Of a stretch of 64,000 nt of DNA, positions 8,853 through 16,648 are shown in pieces; the first letter of the stretch is position 1, and every line of letters starts with the position of its first letter. Source of the DNA: Dyella sp. AtDHG13 (GTDB lineage: Bacteria; Pseudomonadota; Gammaproteobacteria; Xanthomonadales; Rhodanobacteraceae); NCBI RefSeq assembly GCF_003201105.1, contig NZ_QICJ01000004.1:62001-126000 (forward strand). The letters are read 5' to 3'. Made by a program: the position numbers and the translations under genes. Below the pieces are notes generated by a model, which searched no databases, was not told where the DNA came from, and saw only the letters and a list, made by a program, of their open reading frames with translations.

Positions 8853-9842
8853 ATGCGCAAGCACGCATGCATGGGCTTGATGGTCGCGTGGTGGCTCTGC
8901 GTCGCCACGGCGTGGGCGACCACCGGCACGGCGAACCTGCTGAACCGCCAGGCGCGGCCCTGGCAACCGGCGCCGCCCGCCGTGCAGACGCCCCTCTGGC
9001 CGGACGGCGTGAAGATCGCGCCGCCATCCATGCCCGGCGAAGAAAGCTTCGGCACCAGCACGCAACCGCTTGCCGGCCTGCCGGTGACCGTGGTCGAACA
9101 CGTATCGCGCCCGACCATGACCCTCTATCCGGCCAAAGGGAAGAACACCGGCGCGGCCGTGGTGATATTTCCCGGCGGCGGCTATCGCGTGCTCGCCATC
9201 GACCTGGAAGGCACCGAGATCTGCGACTGGCTCACCTCGCGCGGCATCACCTGCGTGCTGCTGAAATACCGCGTGCCCGGTTCGGGCCCGTACTACAACG
9301 AAGAATGCAATTGCGAGAAACGCCCCGTCGTGCCCATGGCCTTGCAGGATGCGCAACGCGCCATCGCCTTGTTGCGCGAACGCGCGGCGAGCCTCGGCGT
9401 CGACCCGCACAAGATCGGCGTGGTCGGCTTCTCCGCTGGCGGGCGCATGGTGGCCGACGTCAGCAACCACGCCGAGCGCAGCTACAAGGCGGTGGATGAG
9501 GCGGACAGGCAAAGCGTGCGGCCGGACTTCGCCATGGCGCTCTATCCCGGCCACCTGTGGAAAGGCCCCGGCATCACGCTGCGGCCGGACGTGAAGATCG
9601 ATCCGCACGCACCGCCGACGCTTATCGTGCAGGCGGGCGACGATCCGGTGGATGACGTGCGCGAGTCGGTGACTTACTACGTCGCGCTACAGCAGGCGGG
9701 CGTGCCGGTGGAAATGCACCTTTACGCGCACGGCGGCCATGCCCTCGGCGTTCGTTCCACGCCCAACCCGATCACGCAGTGGACCTCGCTGGCCGAGGCG
9801 TGGATGCGCAACATCGGCATGCTGCCTGCCAGCTCGCCTTAG
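8853..9842 (+). CDS. Secreted alpha/beta hydrolase (acetyl-xylan-esterase/BD-FAE-like)
   Basis: A 329-residue protein starting at an ATG with a strong GGTGGAGG ribosome binding site, followed by a signal peptide (about 22 residues ending in AWA). The alpha/beta-hydrolase core has the oxyanion loop FPGGGYRVLAI, the nucleophile elbow GFSAGGRM, a GDDPVDD acid loop and the catalytic His in HGGHALG. This arrangement is that of bifunctional carbohydrate esterases and acetylesterases that remove acetyl or feruloyl groups from plant xylan; the exact substrate is inferred. A cysteine pair lies in NEECNCEKR. Monocistronic. Confidence 0.85.
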   Translation: MRKHACMGLMVAWWLCVATAWATTGTANLLNRQARPWQPAPPAVQTPLWPDGVKIAPPSMPGEESFGTSTQPLAGLPVTVVEHVSRPTMTLYPAKGKNTGAAVVIFPGGGYRVLAIDLEGTEICDWLTSRGITCVLLKYRVPGSGPYYNEECNCEKRPVVPMALQDAQRAIALLRERAASLGVDPHKIGVVGFSAGGRMVADVSNHAERSYKAVDEADRQSVRPDFAMALYPGHLWKGPGITLRPDVKIDPHAPPTLIVQAGDDPVDDVRESVTYYVALQQAGVPVEMHLYAHGGHALGVRSTPNPITQWTSLAEAWMRNIGMLPASSP

Positions 9843-9906
9843 CGAACGCGTTGCACCGGTTCCAGCCCCAACGATATTCTGCCGCCGGGACAAACAGGGG
9901 GCGGAC

Positions 9907-11667
9907 ATGCTGCGTTGGTGCTGTGCGGGAGCCGTGCTACTTCTGCTGGCGGGCCAGGCGTGGGCCGACAGCTGCCACGTGAAGCAATACGGCACGCTGC
10001 CGGTGGAGATGGTAGGAGACCGCGCCACCACCACGGTGAAGATCAACGGAAAGGACGCGCGCTTCATCCTCGACACCGGCGCCTTCTTCAACATCATGTC
10101 GAGCGCGAACGCATCGTCGCTCGGCCTCACCCTGCAGCCCGCGCCGTTCGGCTATCGCGTCAGCGGCATCGGCGGTTCGGCGAACATCCAGCAGGCGCAC
10201 GTCAAGCAGTTCGGCATACTCGACACCACGCTCAAGAACGTCGACTTCATGGTCGGCGGCACGGACGCGGGCGAGGGTTTGCTCGGCGCCAACCTGCTCG
10301 ACTTCGCCGACCTGGAGATCGACCTTGCGCACGGCAAGATGACGCTGTTCAAGGTCGAAGGCTGCGACAAGGTTTCGCTGGCGTATTGGGTGAAGGACGG
10401 CAGCTACAACGTGGCCGACCTCGAACCTTCCATCAACCCTTACGACCGGCGCAGCTTCGTCAACGTGACGATCAACGGCAAGAAGGTGCGGGCCGTGCTC
10501 GATTCGGGCGCCATGGCCACCGTGCTGACGCGCAACGCCGCCGAGCGCGTCGGGCTCGATCTGAACGCGGCCGGCACCAGGGTCGGCCGCGGCATGGGTG
10601 TGGGCGCCAAGACGCTCAAGGCGTGGACCGTGCACGTGGATACGTTCTCGGTGGGCACGGAAACCATCCAGCACAGTCAGATGCAGGTGCTCGACGGACG
10701 CTTCGGCGACGACACCGACATGCTGCTCGGCGTGGATTTTCTTCTCGCCCATCACATGTTCGTCGCCAACAGCAAGAAGAAGCTCTACTTCACCTACAAC
10801 GGCGGACGCGTGTTCACCTTTGCCGATGCGCCGCAGGGCGACGGCAAAGCCGACACCGGCAATTCCGCGAACACCGACGGTGCCGACAAGAAGACCGCGA
10901 GCGATTATGCGCTGTCCGGCCAGGCGCATCTGTCGCGCGGCGAAGCGGGTGCCGCCATTGGCGAACTGGATGAAGCCATCCGGCTGGCGCCTGATCAATC
11001 CGCCTACTACATCGCGCGAGCGCGGGCGCACGAGGCCAACAAGCAGCCCGATGCCGCGCTGGCCGATCTGGACAAAGCCTTGTCGCTGGATCCGAACAAC
11101 GGCGAAGCGCTGGTGATGCGCGCCGGGCTGCGCTTCACGCGCAAGGACCGCACGGGCGCTGCCGTGGATGCCGCGGCGGCGAAAGACGTCGTGCCCGCCG
11201 GCTCCACGTTGGCGCGCGCCGTGGCGGGGCTGTATGTCCAGCTGGATCAACCGGCCGCTGCGCTGCCCTTGCTGGACGACTGGATCCGCCTGCACCGGGA
11301 CGACGCCATGCTCGGCTCCGCGCTCAACGAGCGCTGCTGGGCACGCGGCCTGAGCAACCAGATGCTGGACGATGCCCGCAAGGATTGCCTCAAGGCGATC
11401 AAGCGCGACGGTGGGAATGCGGCTTACCTGGACAGCCTTGGCATGGTCGAGTTGCGGCTGGGGCATTATCCCGACGCGATCAAGGACTACCAGGCCGCCC
11501 TGGCGCAGCACGCTGCTGGCGCATGGTCACGCTACGGCCTGGGCCTGGCCGAACTGCGCAGCGGCCAGGCCGATGCGGGACATGCCGACCTGGCCGCTGC
11601 GCATGCGCTCGATCCACAGATCGACGAGCGGGCGGCTAAATTCGGCTTGTCGGCGGCCGGACCTTAG
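9907..11667 (+). CDS. Secreted protein with two retropepsin-like aspartyl protease domains and TPR repeats
   Basis: A 586-residue exported protein (signal peptide to about residue 20, LLLLAGQAWA). Two tandem single-lobe retropepsin units follow: the first has the catalytic motif FILDTGA (Asp56) and a GLLGANLL flap partner, the second has AVLDSGA (Asp199) and MLLGVDFL. Because both lobes sit in one chain they could form an intramolecular pepsin-like enzyme rather than a homodimer. After a low-complexity linker (about residues 320-335, Asp/Thr/Lys-rich), residues of about 340-580 are tetratricopeptide repeats (GEAGAAIGELDEAIRLAPDQ and similar). Substrate unknown. Clan-AA single-domain proteases are widespread in Proteobacteria; this fused architecture is less usual. 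Confidence 0.82.
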   Translation: MLRWCCAGAVLLLLAGQAWADSCHVKQYGTLPVEMVGDRATTTVKINGKDARFILDTGAFFNIMSSANASSLGLTLQPAPFGYRVSGIGGSANIQQAHVKQFGILDTTLKNVDFMVGGTDAGEGLLGANLLDFADLEIDLAHGKMTLFKVEGCDKVSLAYWVKDGSYNVADLEPSINPYDRRSFVNVTINGKKVRAVLDSGAMATVLTRNAAERVGLDLNAAGTRVGRGMGVGAKTLKAWTVHVDTFSVGTETIQHSQMQVLDGRFGDDTDMLLGVDFLLAHHMFVANSKKKLYFTYNGGRVFTFADAPQGDGKADTGNSANTDGADKKTASDYALSGQAHLSRGEAGAAIGELDEAIRLAPDQSAYYIARARAHEANKQPDAALADLDKALSLDPNNGEALVMRAGLRFTRKDRTGAAVDAAAAKDVVPAGSTLARAVAGLYVQLDQPAAALPLLDDWIRLHRDDAMLGSALNERCWARGLSNQMLDDARKDCLKAIKRDGGNAAYLDSLGMVELRLGHYPDAIKDYQAALAQHAAGAWSRYGLGLAELRSGQADAGHADLAAAHALDPQIDERAAKFGLSAAGP

Positions 11668-11771
11668 CGGCAACGTGGATGCGGCTGCGACGTTGAGTGT
11701 CGACAGGCTCGCTGGATTGTAAAAAGCCGCCGCTAACTTGGCGGCGACCATTCCGCAGTCAAGGGGAAGAG

Positions 11772-12749
11772 ATGGACATGGAGGCAACGGCAGCGATGGA
11801 TGGCGCGCAAGCGGCGATAGAGCGTCGCGCGCCCCGTCGCGTGCCCATCGACCATCGCGCCAACCTGGCCTTGCTTGGGCTCGTCACGTCAGCCGTGCTG
11901 CTGCAGCTGCTCGCGTGGCCATGGCTGCTGCGGCAGTGGGGCGCGCCGGCGCTGTGGCTCATGCTGCCGCTTGTGATGCTGACCCCGACGCATTGGGGCC
12001 TGATCCACGAATCCATCCACGGGCAGCTCTTGCCGCAGCGGCGCCTCAACGAAGGGCTGGGGCGAACTCTGGCAATCGCCTTTGGCCTGCCCTACGACGC
12101 CGTGCGCTTCGGCCACCTGATGCATCACCGCTACACGCGCGAAGCCTACGACCGGCCGGACGTGCATGACGGCACCACGCATCCGCTGCTCGCCCGCATC
12201 GGCTATTACGCGCATCTGCTCGGCGGTCTCTACCTGGCGGAACTCGCGCTGCCGCTGCTGGCCTTTCTTCCTGCCGCGTGGGTGAGCCGGCTGGTGGCGA
12301 ACCGGCTACGCAGCGACGAGCGGGTAGGGCAGGACATCCAGCGCCTGTTCGTCGGCTTTGCCGCCAACCAGGACCGGCGCAGCCGCATGCGGCGCGACTG
12401 GATCATGTCGGTGACGCTCTATGTGTGCGCCTTCTATCTCTACGGCCCGTGGTGGCCTGCGCTGGCCGCGGCGATGTTCCTGCGTGGCGTGTGGCTGTCC
12501 ATCGCGGACAACCTGCCGCACTACGACGTGAAGCTGCACGAGCCGCAGCGCGCGAGAAACTTTCGCCTGGCCGCCATCTGGCGTCCCGTGGTGATGAACC
12601 ATCACCTTCATCGCCTGCATCATCAGCATCCCACGTTGCCTTGGACGGCCTTGCCGGCGCTGGCCCACGCGGACGCCGAAGACAATGGCGACGCCAGCTA
12701 TTTTCGCGCGGCATTCCGGCAGTTCATCAGGTTTGGCCGGGTGCATTGA
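11772..12749 (+). CDS. Fatty acid desaturase family protein
   Basis: A 325-residue membrane protein with all three histidine clusters of di-iron desaturases and hydroxylases: HESIH at 79-83, HLMHH at 115-119 and HHLHRLHH at 277-284. Four or more hydrophobic helices lie between them. Enzymes of this fold insert double bonds or hydroxyl groups in lipid acyl chains or carotenoids, using O2 and an external electron donor. The ATG at 11772 follows an AAGGGGAAGAG ribosome binding site. No partner reductase is adjacent; the following small NTF2-like gene is on the same strand and could be cotranscribed. Confidence 0.85.
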   Translation: MDMEATAAMDGAQAAIERRAPRRVPIDHRANLALLGLVTSAVLLQLLAWPWLLRQWGAPALWLMLPLVMLTPTHWGLIHESIHGQLLPQRRLNEGLGRTLAIAFGLPYDAVRFGHLMHHRYTREAYDRPDVHDGTTHPLLARIGYYAHLLGGLYLAELALPLLAFLPAAWVSRLVANRLRSDERVGQDIQRLFVGFAANQDRRSRMRRDWIMSVTLYVCAFYLYGPWWPALAAAMFLRGVWLSIADNLPHYDVKLHEPQRARNFRLAAIWRPVVMNHHLHRLHHQHPTLPWTALPALAHADAEDNGDASYFRAAFRQFIRFGRVH

Positions 12750-12790
12750 CGCCGGTTCGATTCGAGCGGCATCGCGGAACATCAATACGT

Positions 12791-13225
12791 ATGAGCGCAC
12801 CCATGACCCCGATCACCCGACCCGAAGACGTGCCCGCCGCATTCCAGGCCGTCTGGAATGCGCATGACATGGCGGCGTTCGGCGCGCTGTTCGACAAGGA
12901 CGCGACCTTCGTCAATCGCTTCGGGCATTACGTGCGTGGCGTCGATGCCATCATCGCGCTGCACGCGCCCATCCACGAAACCATCTATCGCGATTCCACG
13001 CTGCGCAATGAACTCATCGACGTCGTACACCTTGCGGACAACGCCGTGGTGATCCATTTCTGGAGCCGGCTGACCACCGGCAACGCCCATCCCGCCGGGC
13101 CGCACGAGGTGGATACGCTGATCCTCGCCGTACTGGTGGCGCAGGGCGATACGTGGCGCATCCGTGCGCTGGAAAACGTGACCCTGACCGACCCACGCAG
13201 CGGCCAACCCATCCTGCGAACGTAG
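12791..13225 (+). CDS. SgcJ/EcaC-type NTF2-like protein
   Basis: A 144-residue soluble protein of the SnoaL-like group. The motif order AFQAVWNAHDMAAFGALFDKDATFVNRFG, RGVDAIIALHAPIH and the end ALENVTLTDPRSGQ is that of the SgcJ/EcaC family, annotated in databases as an oxidoreductase although no enzymatic activity is established. No signal peptide. It lies 41 bp after the desaturase gene on the same strand, so cotranscription is possible, and ends just before a REP-like palindrome. Confidence 0.8.
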   Translation: MSAPMTPITRPEDVPAAFQAVWNAHDMAAFGALFDKDATFVNRFGHYVRGVDAIIALHAPIHETIYRDSTLRNELIDVVHLADNAVVIHFWSRLTTGNAHPAGPHEVDTLILAVLVAQGDTWRIRALENVTLTDPRSGQPILRT

Positions 13226-13229
13226 ACCC

Positions 13230-13321
13230 GTAGCCCGGATGGAGCCGCAGGCGGAATCCGGGATTCGCCGTGCAGAGTGGCGTGTCTCCCGGATTCCGCC
13301 TGCGGCTTCATCCGGGCTACG
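13230..13321. repeat. REP-like palindromic pair (copy 2)
   Basis: Two inverted arms, GTAGCCCGGATggagccgc... at 13230-13263 and its complement (tcccggattccgcctgcggcttcatccgggctacg) at 13287-13321, separated by about 23 bp. The arms are nearly perfect complements of each other and share the GTAGCCCGGAT...ATCCGGG core with the elements at 5124 and 27461. It lies directly downstream of one gene and upstream of the flavoprotein locus. Confidence 0.78.
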
Positions 13322-13332
13322 AACTACCGTGC

Positions 13333-13392
13333 ATCGCAAGTTATTGCGATATCAGCCTGAAAACACAATTACGAATTACTATCATTTACTAT
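13333..13392 (+). promoter_or_regulatory. AT-rich regulatory region upstream of the flavoprotein operon
   Basis: A perfect 7+7 palindrome, ATCGCAA (13333-13339), GTTA, TTGCGAT (13344-13350), is followed by an AT-rich block holding a direct repeat TTACTAT at 13376-13382 and 13386-13392 (10-bp period). The block is exceptional in this GC-rich window. On the minus strand it reads AAATGATAGTAATTC, which resembles Fur-box text, so iron regulation is plausible. This is inference from resemblance only. A GGGGAAG ribosome binding site follows at about 13409. Confidence 0.45.
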
Positions 13393-13422
13393 TGCGTCCT
13401 CGTCTTTGGGGAAGCTGTTCGC

Positions 13423-14358
13423 ATGAAGCACGCCGTTCGCCGTTGCGCGGGTATCTGTCTGTCCGCGCTCGCCGCCATCGTTACGTTGGCGGGCTCCGCC
13501 GTTTCTCGAGTGCACGCCGAGGAAAGCCAGTTCGGCTATGTCTACACCACCGACCTGCTGCCGCAGGGCGCCAAGGAAGTGGAGCAGTGGGCCACCTGGC
13601 GTCATCAGAAGGTCGCCGGCTATTTCGATCAGGTCGATGGCCGCACCGAGTTCGAGTACGGCATGACCGACAAGCTGCAGCTTGCGTTCTACGCGAACTA
13701 CGTGTGGTCGCGCGCCTATCACAACGGGCCGTTCGAGGAGACCACGCCGCCGGAACCGCTCTCGTATGACCGCCCGGGTCCGGATGACCACTACAGCGCC
13801 AAGCGTTTCGTCGGCTTCTCCGGCGAGGCGATCTATCGCATCTGGAGCCCGTATACGGATCCGCTGGGCGTGGCCGTCTACGTGGAGCCCACGGTCGGCC
13901 CGCAGTTCCGCGAGCTGGAAACCAAGCTGATCCTGCAGAAAAACTTTTTCGACGATCGCCTGGTCACGGCCTTCAACTTCACCTATGCGCCCGAGCTTCG
14001 CTACGACTGGTCGGACGACGCCATGACGCACAAGCGCTGGCAGGAAGAAACCGACGTCAACCTCAACGTGGCCGCTTCCTACCGCTTCGCGCCCAACTGG
14101 TCCGCCGGTGTCGAGCTTCTCAACGAGCGCGAATACGCCAGCTACAACTTCAGCAACGAGGCGAACGACGGTTACTACGTTGGCCCGGTGATCCACTACG
14201 GCGGCAAGAAGTTCTTCGTCACGGCCACGTTCCTGGAGCAGCTGCCCTGGGCGTCGTCGCACTCGGACACGGTGCCCGGCGCCATCGTCGGCCGCCGCAT
14301 CTACGACAACGATTTTGAAAAGTATCGCGTCCGCATCAAAGCCGGCTGGTACTTCTGA
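13423..14358 (+). CDS. Outer-membrane beta-barrel protein of the flavoprotein locus
   Basis: A 311-residue protein with an N-terminal signal peptide (cleavage near VHA-EES). The remainder alternates hydrophobic and polar residues in strands rich in Tyr, Trp and Phe, and ends in the aromatic GWYF typical of outer-membrane barrels. I do not recognise a named transporter; it may belong to a DUF group of about 300-residue barrels (DUF6662 is my best recollection). It is the first gene of a run whose next members, ten bases downstream, are an FMN-binding protein, ApbE and a membrane protein, so it may provide the outer-membrane component of an extracytoplasmic redox or metal-uptake system. Confidence 0.7.
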   Translation: MKHAVRRCAGICLSALAAIVTLAGSAVSRVHAEESQFGYVYTTDLLPQGAKEVEQWATWRHQKVAGYFDQVDGRTEFEYGMTDKLQLAFYANYVWSRAYHNGPFEETTPPEPLSYDRPGPDDHYSAKRFVGFSGEAIYRIWSPYTDPLGVAVYVEPTVGPQFRELETKLILQKNFFDDRLVTAFNFTYAPELRYDWSDDAMTHKRWQEETDVNLNVAASYRFAPNWSAGVELLNEREYASYNFSNEANDGYYVGPVIHYGGKKFFVTATFLEQLPWASSHSDTVPGAIVGRRIYDNDFEKYRVRIKAGWYF

Positions 14359-14367
14359 GGCCTCGTC

Positions 14368-14898
14368 ATGAAATCACGTTTCCTGCTGATTCCCGCCTAT
14401 GCCCTGGTGGTCGCGGCCCCGGTGCAGGCCACGGTGTACATGAGCGTCGAACAGGCCCAGGCGCAGATGTTCCCTGGCGCCACCTTGACGCCCGACTTCG
14501 TGACGCTGACGCCCGAACAGGTCAAGGCCATCGAGAAGGCGTGCGACGTCAACGTGCTCAGCCCCAACGTGAAGGCCTGGCGCGCATCCACCGGCGGCTG
14601 GTTCATTGCCGACCAGGTGGTGGGCAAGCACGAGTTCATTCCGTTCGCGCTGGCGCTGGACGACAAGGGCGCCGTGAAGTCGGTGGAGATCCTCGAGTAT
14701 CGGGAAACCTACGGCGACCAGGTGCGCAACGAAGCATGGCGCGCCCAGTTCACCGGCAAGACACATGCGGCACCCCTCAAGCTGGGCACGGACATCCAGA
14801 ACATTTCGGGTGCAACGCTATCGAGCCGGCACATCACGGACGGCGTGAAGCGACTGCTGACCACCTATGACCTCGTCCTTTCCAAGCAGCAAGGTTGA
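14368..14898 (+). CDS. Secreted FMN-binding domain protein (covalent flavinylation target)
   Basis: A 176-residue exported protein (signal peptide MKSRFLLIPAYALVVAAPVQA). Its C-terminal half is an FMN-binding domain (PF04205 type, as in NqrC/RnfG) with the flavinylation motif SGATLSS at residues 147-153; Thr150 is the expected acceptor of FMN through a phosphoester bond. The upstream segment FALALDDKGAVKSVEILEYRETYG is the typical beta-strand preceding it. The very next gene, overlapping by 32 bases, encodes ApbE, the enzyme that makes this modification. It probably carries electrons in the periplasm between a membrane donor and an unidentified acceptor. It has a single FMN domain and no heme-binding CxxCH motif. 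Confidence 0.88.
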   Translation: MKSRFLLIPAYALVVAAPVQATVYMSVEQAQAQMFPGATLTPDFVTLTPEQVKAIEKACDVNVLSPNVKAWRASTGGWFIADQVVGKHEFIPFALALDDKGAVKSVEILEYRETYGDQVRNEAWRAQFTGKTHAAPLKLGTDIQNISGATLSSRHITDGVKRLLTTYDLVLSKQQG

Positions 14899-15745
14899 AC
14901 GGGCGCGTCCGCTGCTCGGCACGACGGTAAGCATCCGCGTGCACGGGCTGGACGCAGCGCAGGCGCATGCCGCCATCGACGCGGCATTTGCGCAGGTGGA
15001 GCGCGTCCACGCCTTGATGAGCTTTCACGAACCAGCGAGCGACCTGTCGCGGCTGCATCGCGCGCCGCTGGGCGAGCGTATTTCCATCGACCGCATGACC
15101 GCGGAAGTCCTCCAGGAGGCGCTGCGCCTGGCAAGGCAATCCGACGGCGTGTTCGACGTCACCATCGGTGGCCAGCTCGTCCGCGATGGCGTGCTGCCGT
15201 CGCCGTGTGCGCCGTGTCCGCCCGATCCCCTGGCGAGCTGGAAGGATATCGAGGTGTCGGCGACGCATGCCTGCCTGCATCGTCATCTCCGGATCGATCT
15301 GGGCGGCATCGCCAAGGGCTATGCGGTGGATCGCGCCGTGCTCGCGCTCAAGCAACACGGCGTGGCCCATGGCGTGGTCAACGCGGGTGGCGATCTGCGC
15401 TTTATCGGGGAGGGTCCGCATCGGGTCGCCATCGATACCACGCATGAGGAAGGCGCGAATGTTCCCGCGCTGGAAGTGGGTGAAGTCGCGATCGCGACGA
15501 GCACCCCCAGGGCACGCGCGCAGGGTGCGGCCATTTCACATCACGACGCACGGCGACGTTCGCCGGTCGTTGGCGATCTGCTGGCGACGGTCGTTGCCAG
15601 CCAATGCATGCATGCCGATGCGCTCACCAAGGTCGTGCTTGCCCTTGGCACGCAGAGCGATGCCGTTCTCCGGCATTACGATGCCGAAGCCTATCTGCAC
15701 TGCCCCAGCGGCGAGTGGACCTGCGTGGGCCAGGCGATCGCATGA
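14867..15745 (+). CDS. apbE: FAD:protein FMN transferase ApbE
   Basis: A 292-residue flavin transferase that moves FMN from FAD onto Thr/Ser of target proteins, Mg-dependent. Family blocks seen: ARPLLGTTVSIRV at the start, DGVFDVTIGG, DLGGIAKGYAVDRA, VNAGGDLRFIGEG and the metal-binding HADALTKVVLALG near the C terminus. It overlaps the end of the FMN-binding gene by 32 bases, indicating translational coupling. Unlike most ApbE proteins it has no lipoprotein or Sec signal: the enzyme fold begins within about 12 residues of the only available ATG. Modification may therefore be cytoplasmic, or the export signal is unrecognised. The canonical ADA(L/M)ATA motif is slightly diverged (ADALTKV). Confidence 0.88.
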   Translation: MTSSFPSSKVERARPLLGTTVSIRVHGLDAAQAHAAIDAAFAQVERVHALMSFHEPASDLSRLHRAPLGERISIDRMTAEVLQEALRLARQSDGVFDVTIGGQLVRDGVLPSPCAPCPPDPLASWKDIEVSATHACLHRHLRIDLGGIAKGYAVDRAVLALKQHGVAHGVVNAGGDLRFIGEGPHRVAIDTTHEEGANVPALEVGEVAIATSTPRARAQGAAISHHDARRRSPVVGDLLATVVASQCMHADALTKVVLALGTQSDAVLRHYDAEAYLHCPSGEWTCVGQAIA

Positions 15746-16227
15746 AGAATCCTACCCATCACAATGTCATCGGCCATCACCGCGCACCGCTGCGGTTGTC
15801 ACGCAGGAGACGCTACCTGGTATACGCCATCGGCTGGACGCTCTGGCTGAGCGGAGCCGCATGGCTGGTGTGCCACTACTTCCTGATGAGCAAGGGGCCG
15901 TTTGGCGACACCCCGAATCCGCTGGAACCCTGGTGGCTGCGCTTGCATGGCGCCATGGCGTTCGGCGCGCTGTGGTCATTCGGGCTCACCTGGGGCGTCC
16001 ATATCGTGGCCGGGTGGAAGACAGGCCGGCAGCGCGTGACCGGAGGCGTGGCCGTGGGCGTTCTGGCCTGGCTGGTCATCACGGGTTACCTGCTCTACTA
16101 CCTCACGGACGACAGCTGGCGCAGCGCCAGCGTGCTCGCTCATTGGACGATTGGCCTGGCCTTGCCTGCGCTGCTGGCGCTGCATGTCGTGATGGGGCGC
16201 AGGCGCACCAGGCGCGGAGGCGCTTGA
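15742..16227 (+). CDS. Four-helix membrane protein with paired histidines (possible b-type cytochrome)
   Basis: A 161-residue protein whose ATG overlaps the apbE stop (ATGA). Four transmembrane helices are predicted by eye: about 27-50, 68-92, 101-122 and 131-152. Histidines lie at both ends of helix 2 (LHGAMAF...WGVHIV) and helix 4 (LAHWTIG...ALHVVMG), the spacing expected if each pair contributes to two stacked hemes as in small cytochrome b/DUF4405-like proteins. In this operon it would pass quinol electrons to the periplasmic flavoprotein. This is inference: no database name is certain. The N terminus is basic and His-rich, on the cytoplasmic side. Confidence 0.6.
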   Translation: MKNPTHHNVIGHHRAPLRLSRRRRYLVYAIGWTLWLSGAAWLVCHYFLMSKGPFGDTPNPLEPWWLRLHGAMAFGALWSFGLTWGVHIVAGWKTGRQRVTGGVAVGVLAWLVITGYLLYYLTDDSWRSASVLAHWTIGLALPALLALHVVMGRRRTRRGGA

Positions 16228-16249
16228 TTCGAACCTGCCTTGCCTGCCC

Positions 16250-16258
16250 TGGTATAAG
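16250..16258 (+). promoter_or_regulatory. Extended -10 promoter candidate
   Basis: TGGTATAAG fits an extended -10 element (TGN followed by TATAAG), about 43 bases upstream of the ATG at 16301. No good -35 is visible, which is acceptable for an extended -10. It suggests the two small secreted genes have their own promoter, apart from the flavoprotein operon. Confidence 0.4.
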
Positions 16259-16300
16259 CTTCGCCGGCTTCATCCTTATCGACTGGACAGGGATTTCCAC

Positions 16301-16648
16301 ATGAAACGTTCGCTCGTCATCCTGCTTGCCTTCCTCGGCGTTGCACCTTCGCTTCCGGCGCAAGAAGCGCCGATGGATGCCACTCACCTCGGTTTGCGTG
16401 TTTTCGTTCCCAACGCCTTCAGTGGCGTGCAGAAGGCGGACGAGGCGCCCAGGTATCCCAAGGGAATCCTGACCACGGCTGAACTGTATAGCGGCGTGGC
16501 CGCGGGTATCCGCGTGCGCGGCAAAGCCTGCACGGACGTGACGGAAGCCCATGCGATAGACGCCAACGGGGAAAGGATCGAAGTGACCTGTGCCGACGGC
16601 GGCCATTACGTCGTGCAGCCGCTGAGCGGCGAGGTGCAGGCCAAATGA
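16301..16648 (+). CDS. Small secreted protein, paralog A
   Basis: A 115-residue protein with a signal peptide (MKRSLVILLAFLGVAPSLPA-QEA). The mature part is about 95 residues with one cysteine pair (KACTDV and VTCADGG) and a C-terminal pattern G-x-x-Y-x-V-x-x-x-S-G. The same pattern recurs in the following gene, whose ATG overlaps this stop, so the two arose by tandem duplication. No family was recognised. The paired cysteines suggest a periplasmic disulfide. A GGGA ribosome binding site precedes the ATG. Confidence 0.75.
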   Translation: MKRSLVILLAFLGVAPSLPAQEAPMDATHLGLRVFVPNAFSGVQKADEAPRYPKGILTTAELYSGVAAGIRVRGKACTDVTEAHAIDANGERIEVTCADGGHYVVQPLSGEVQAK

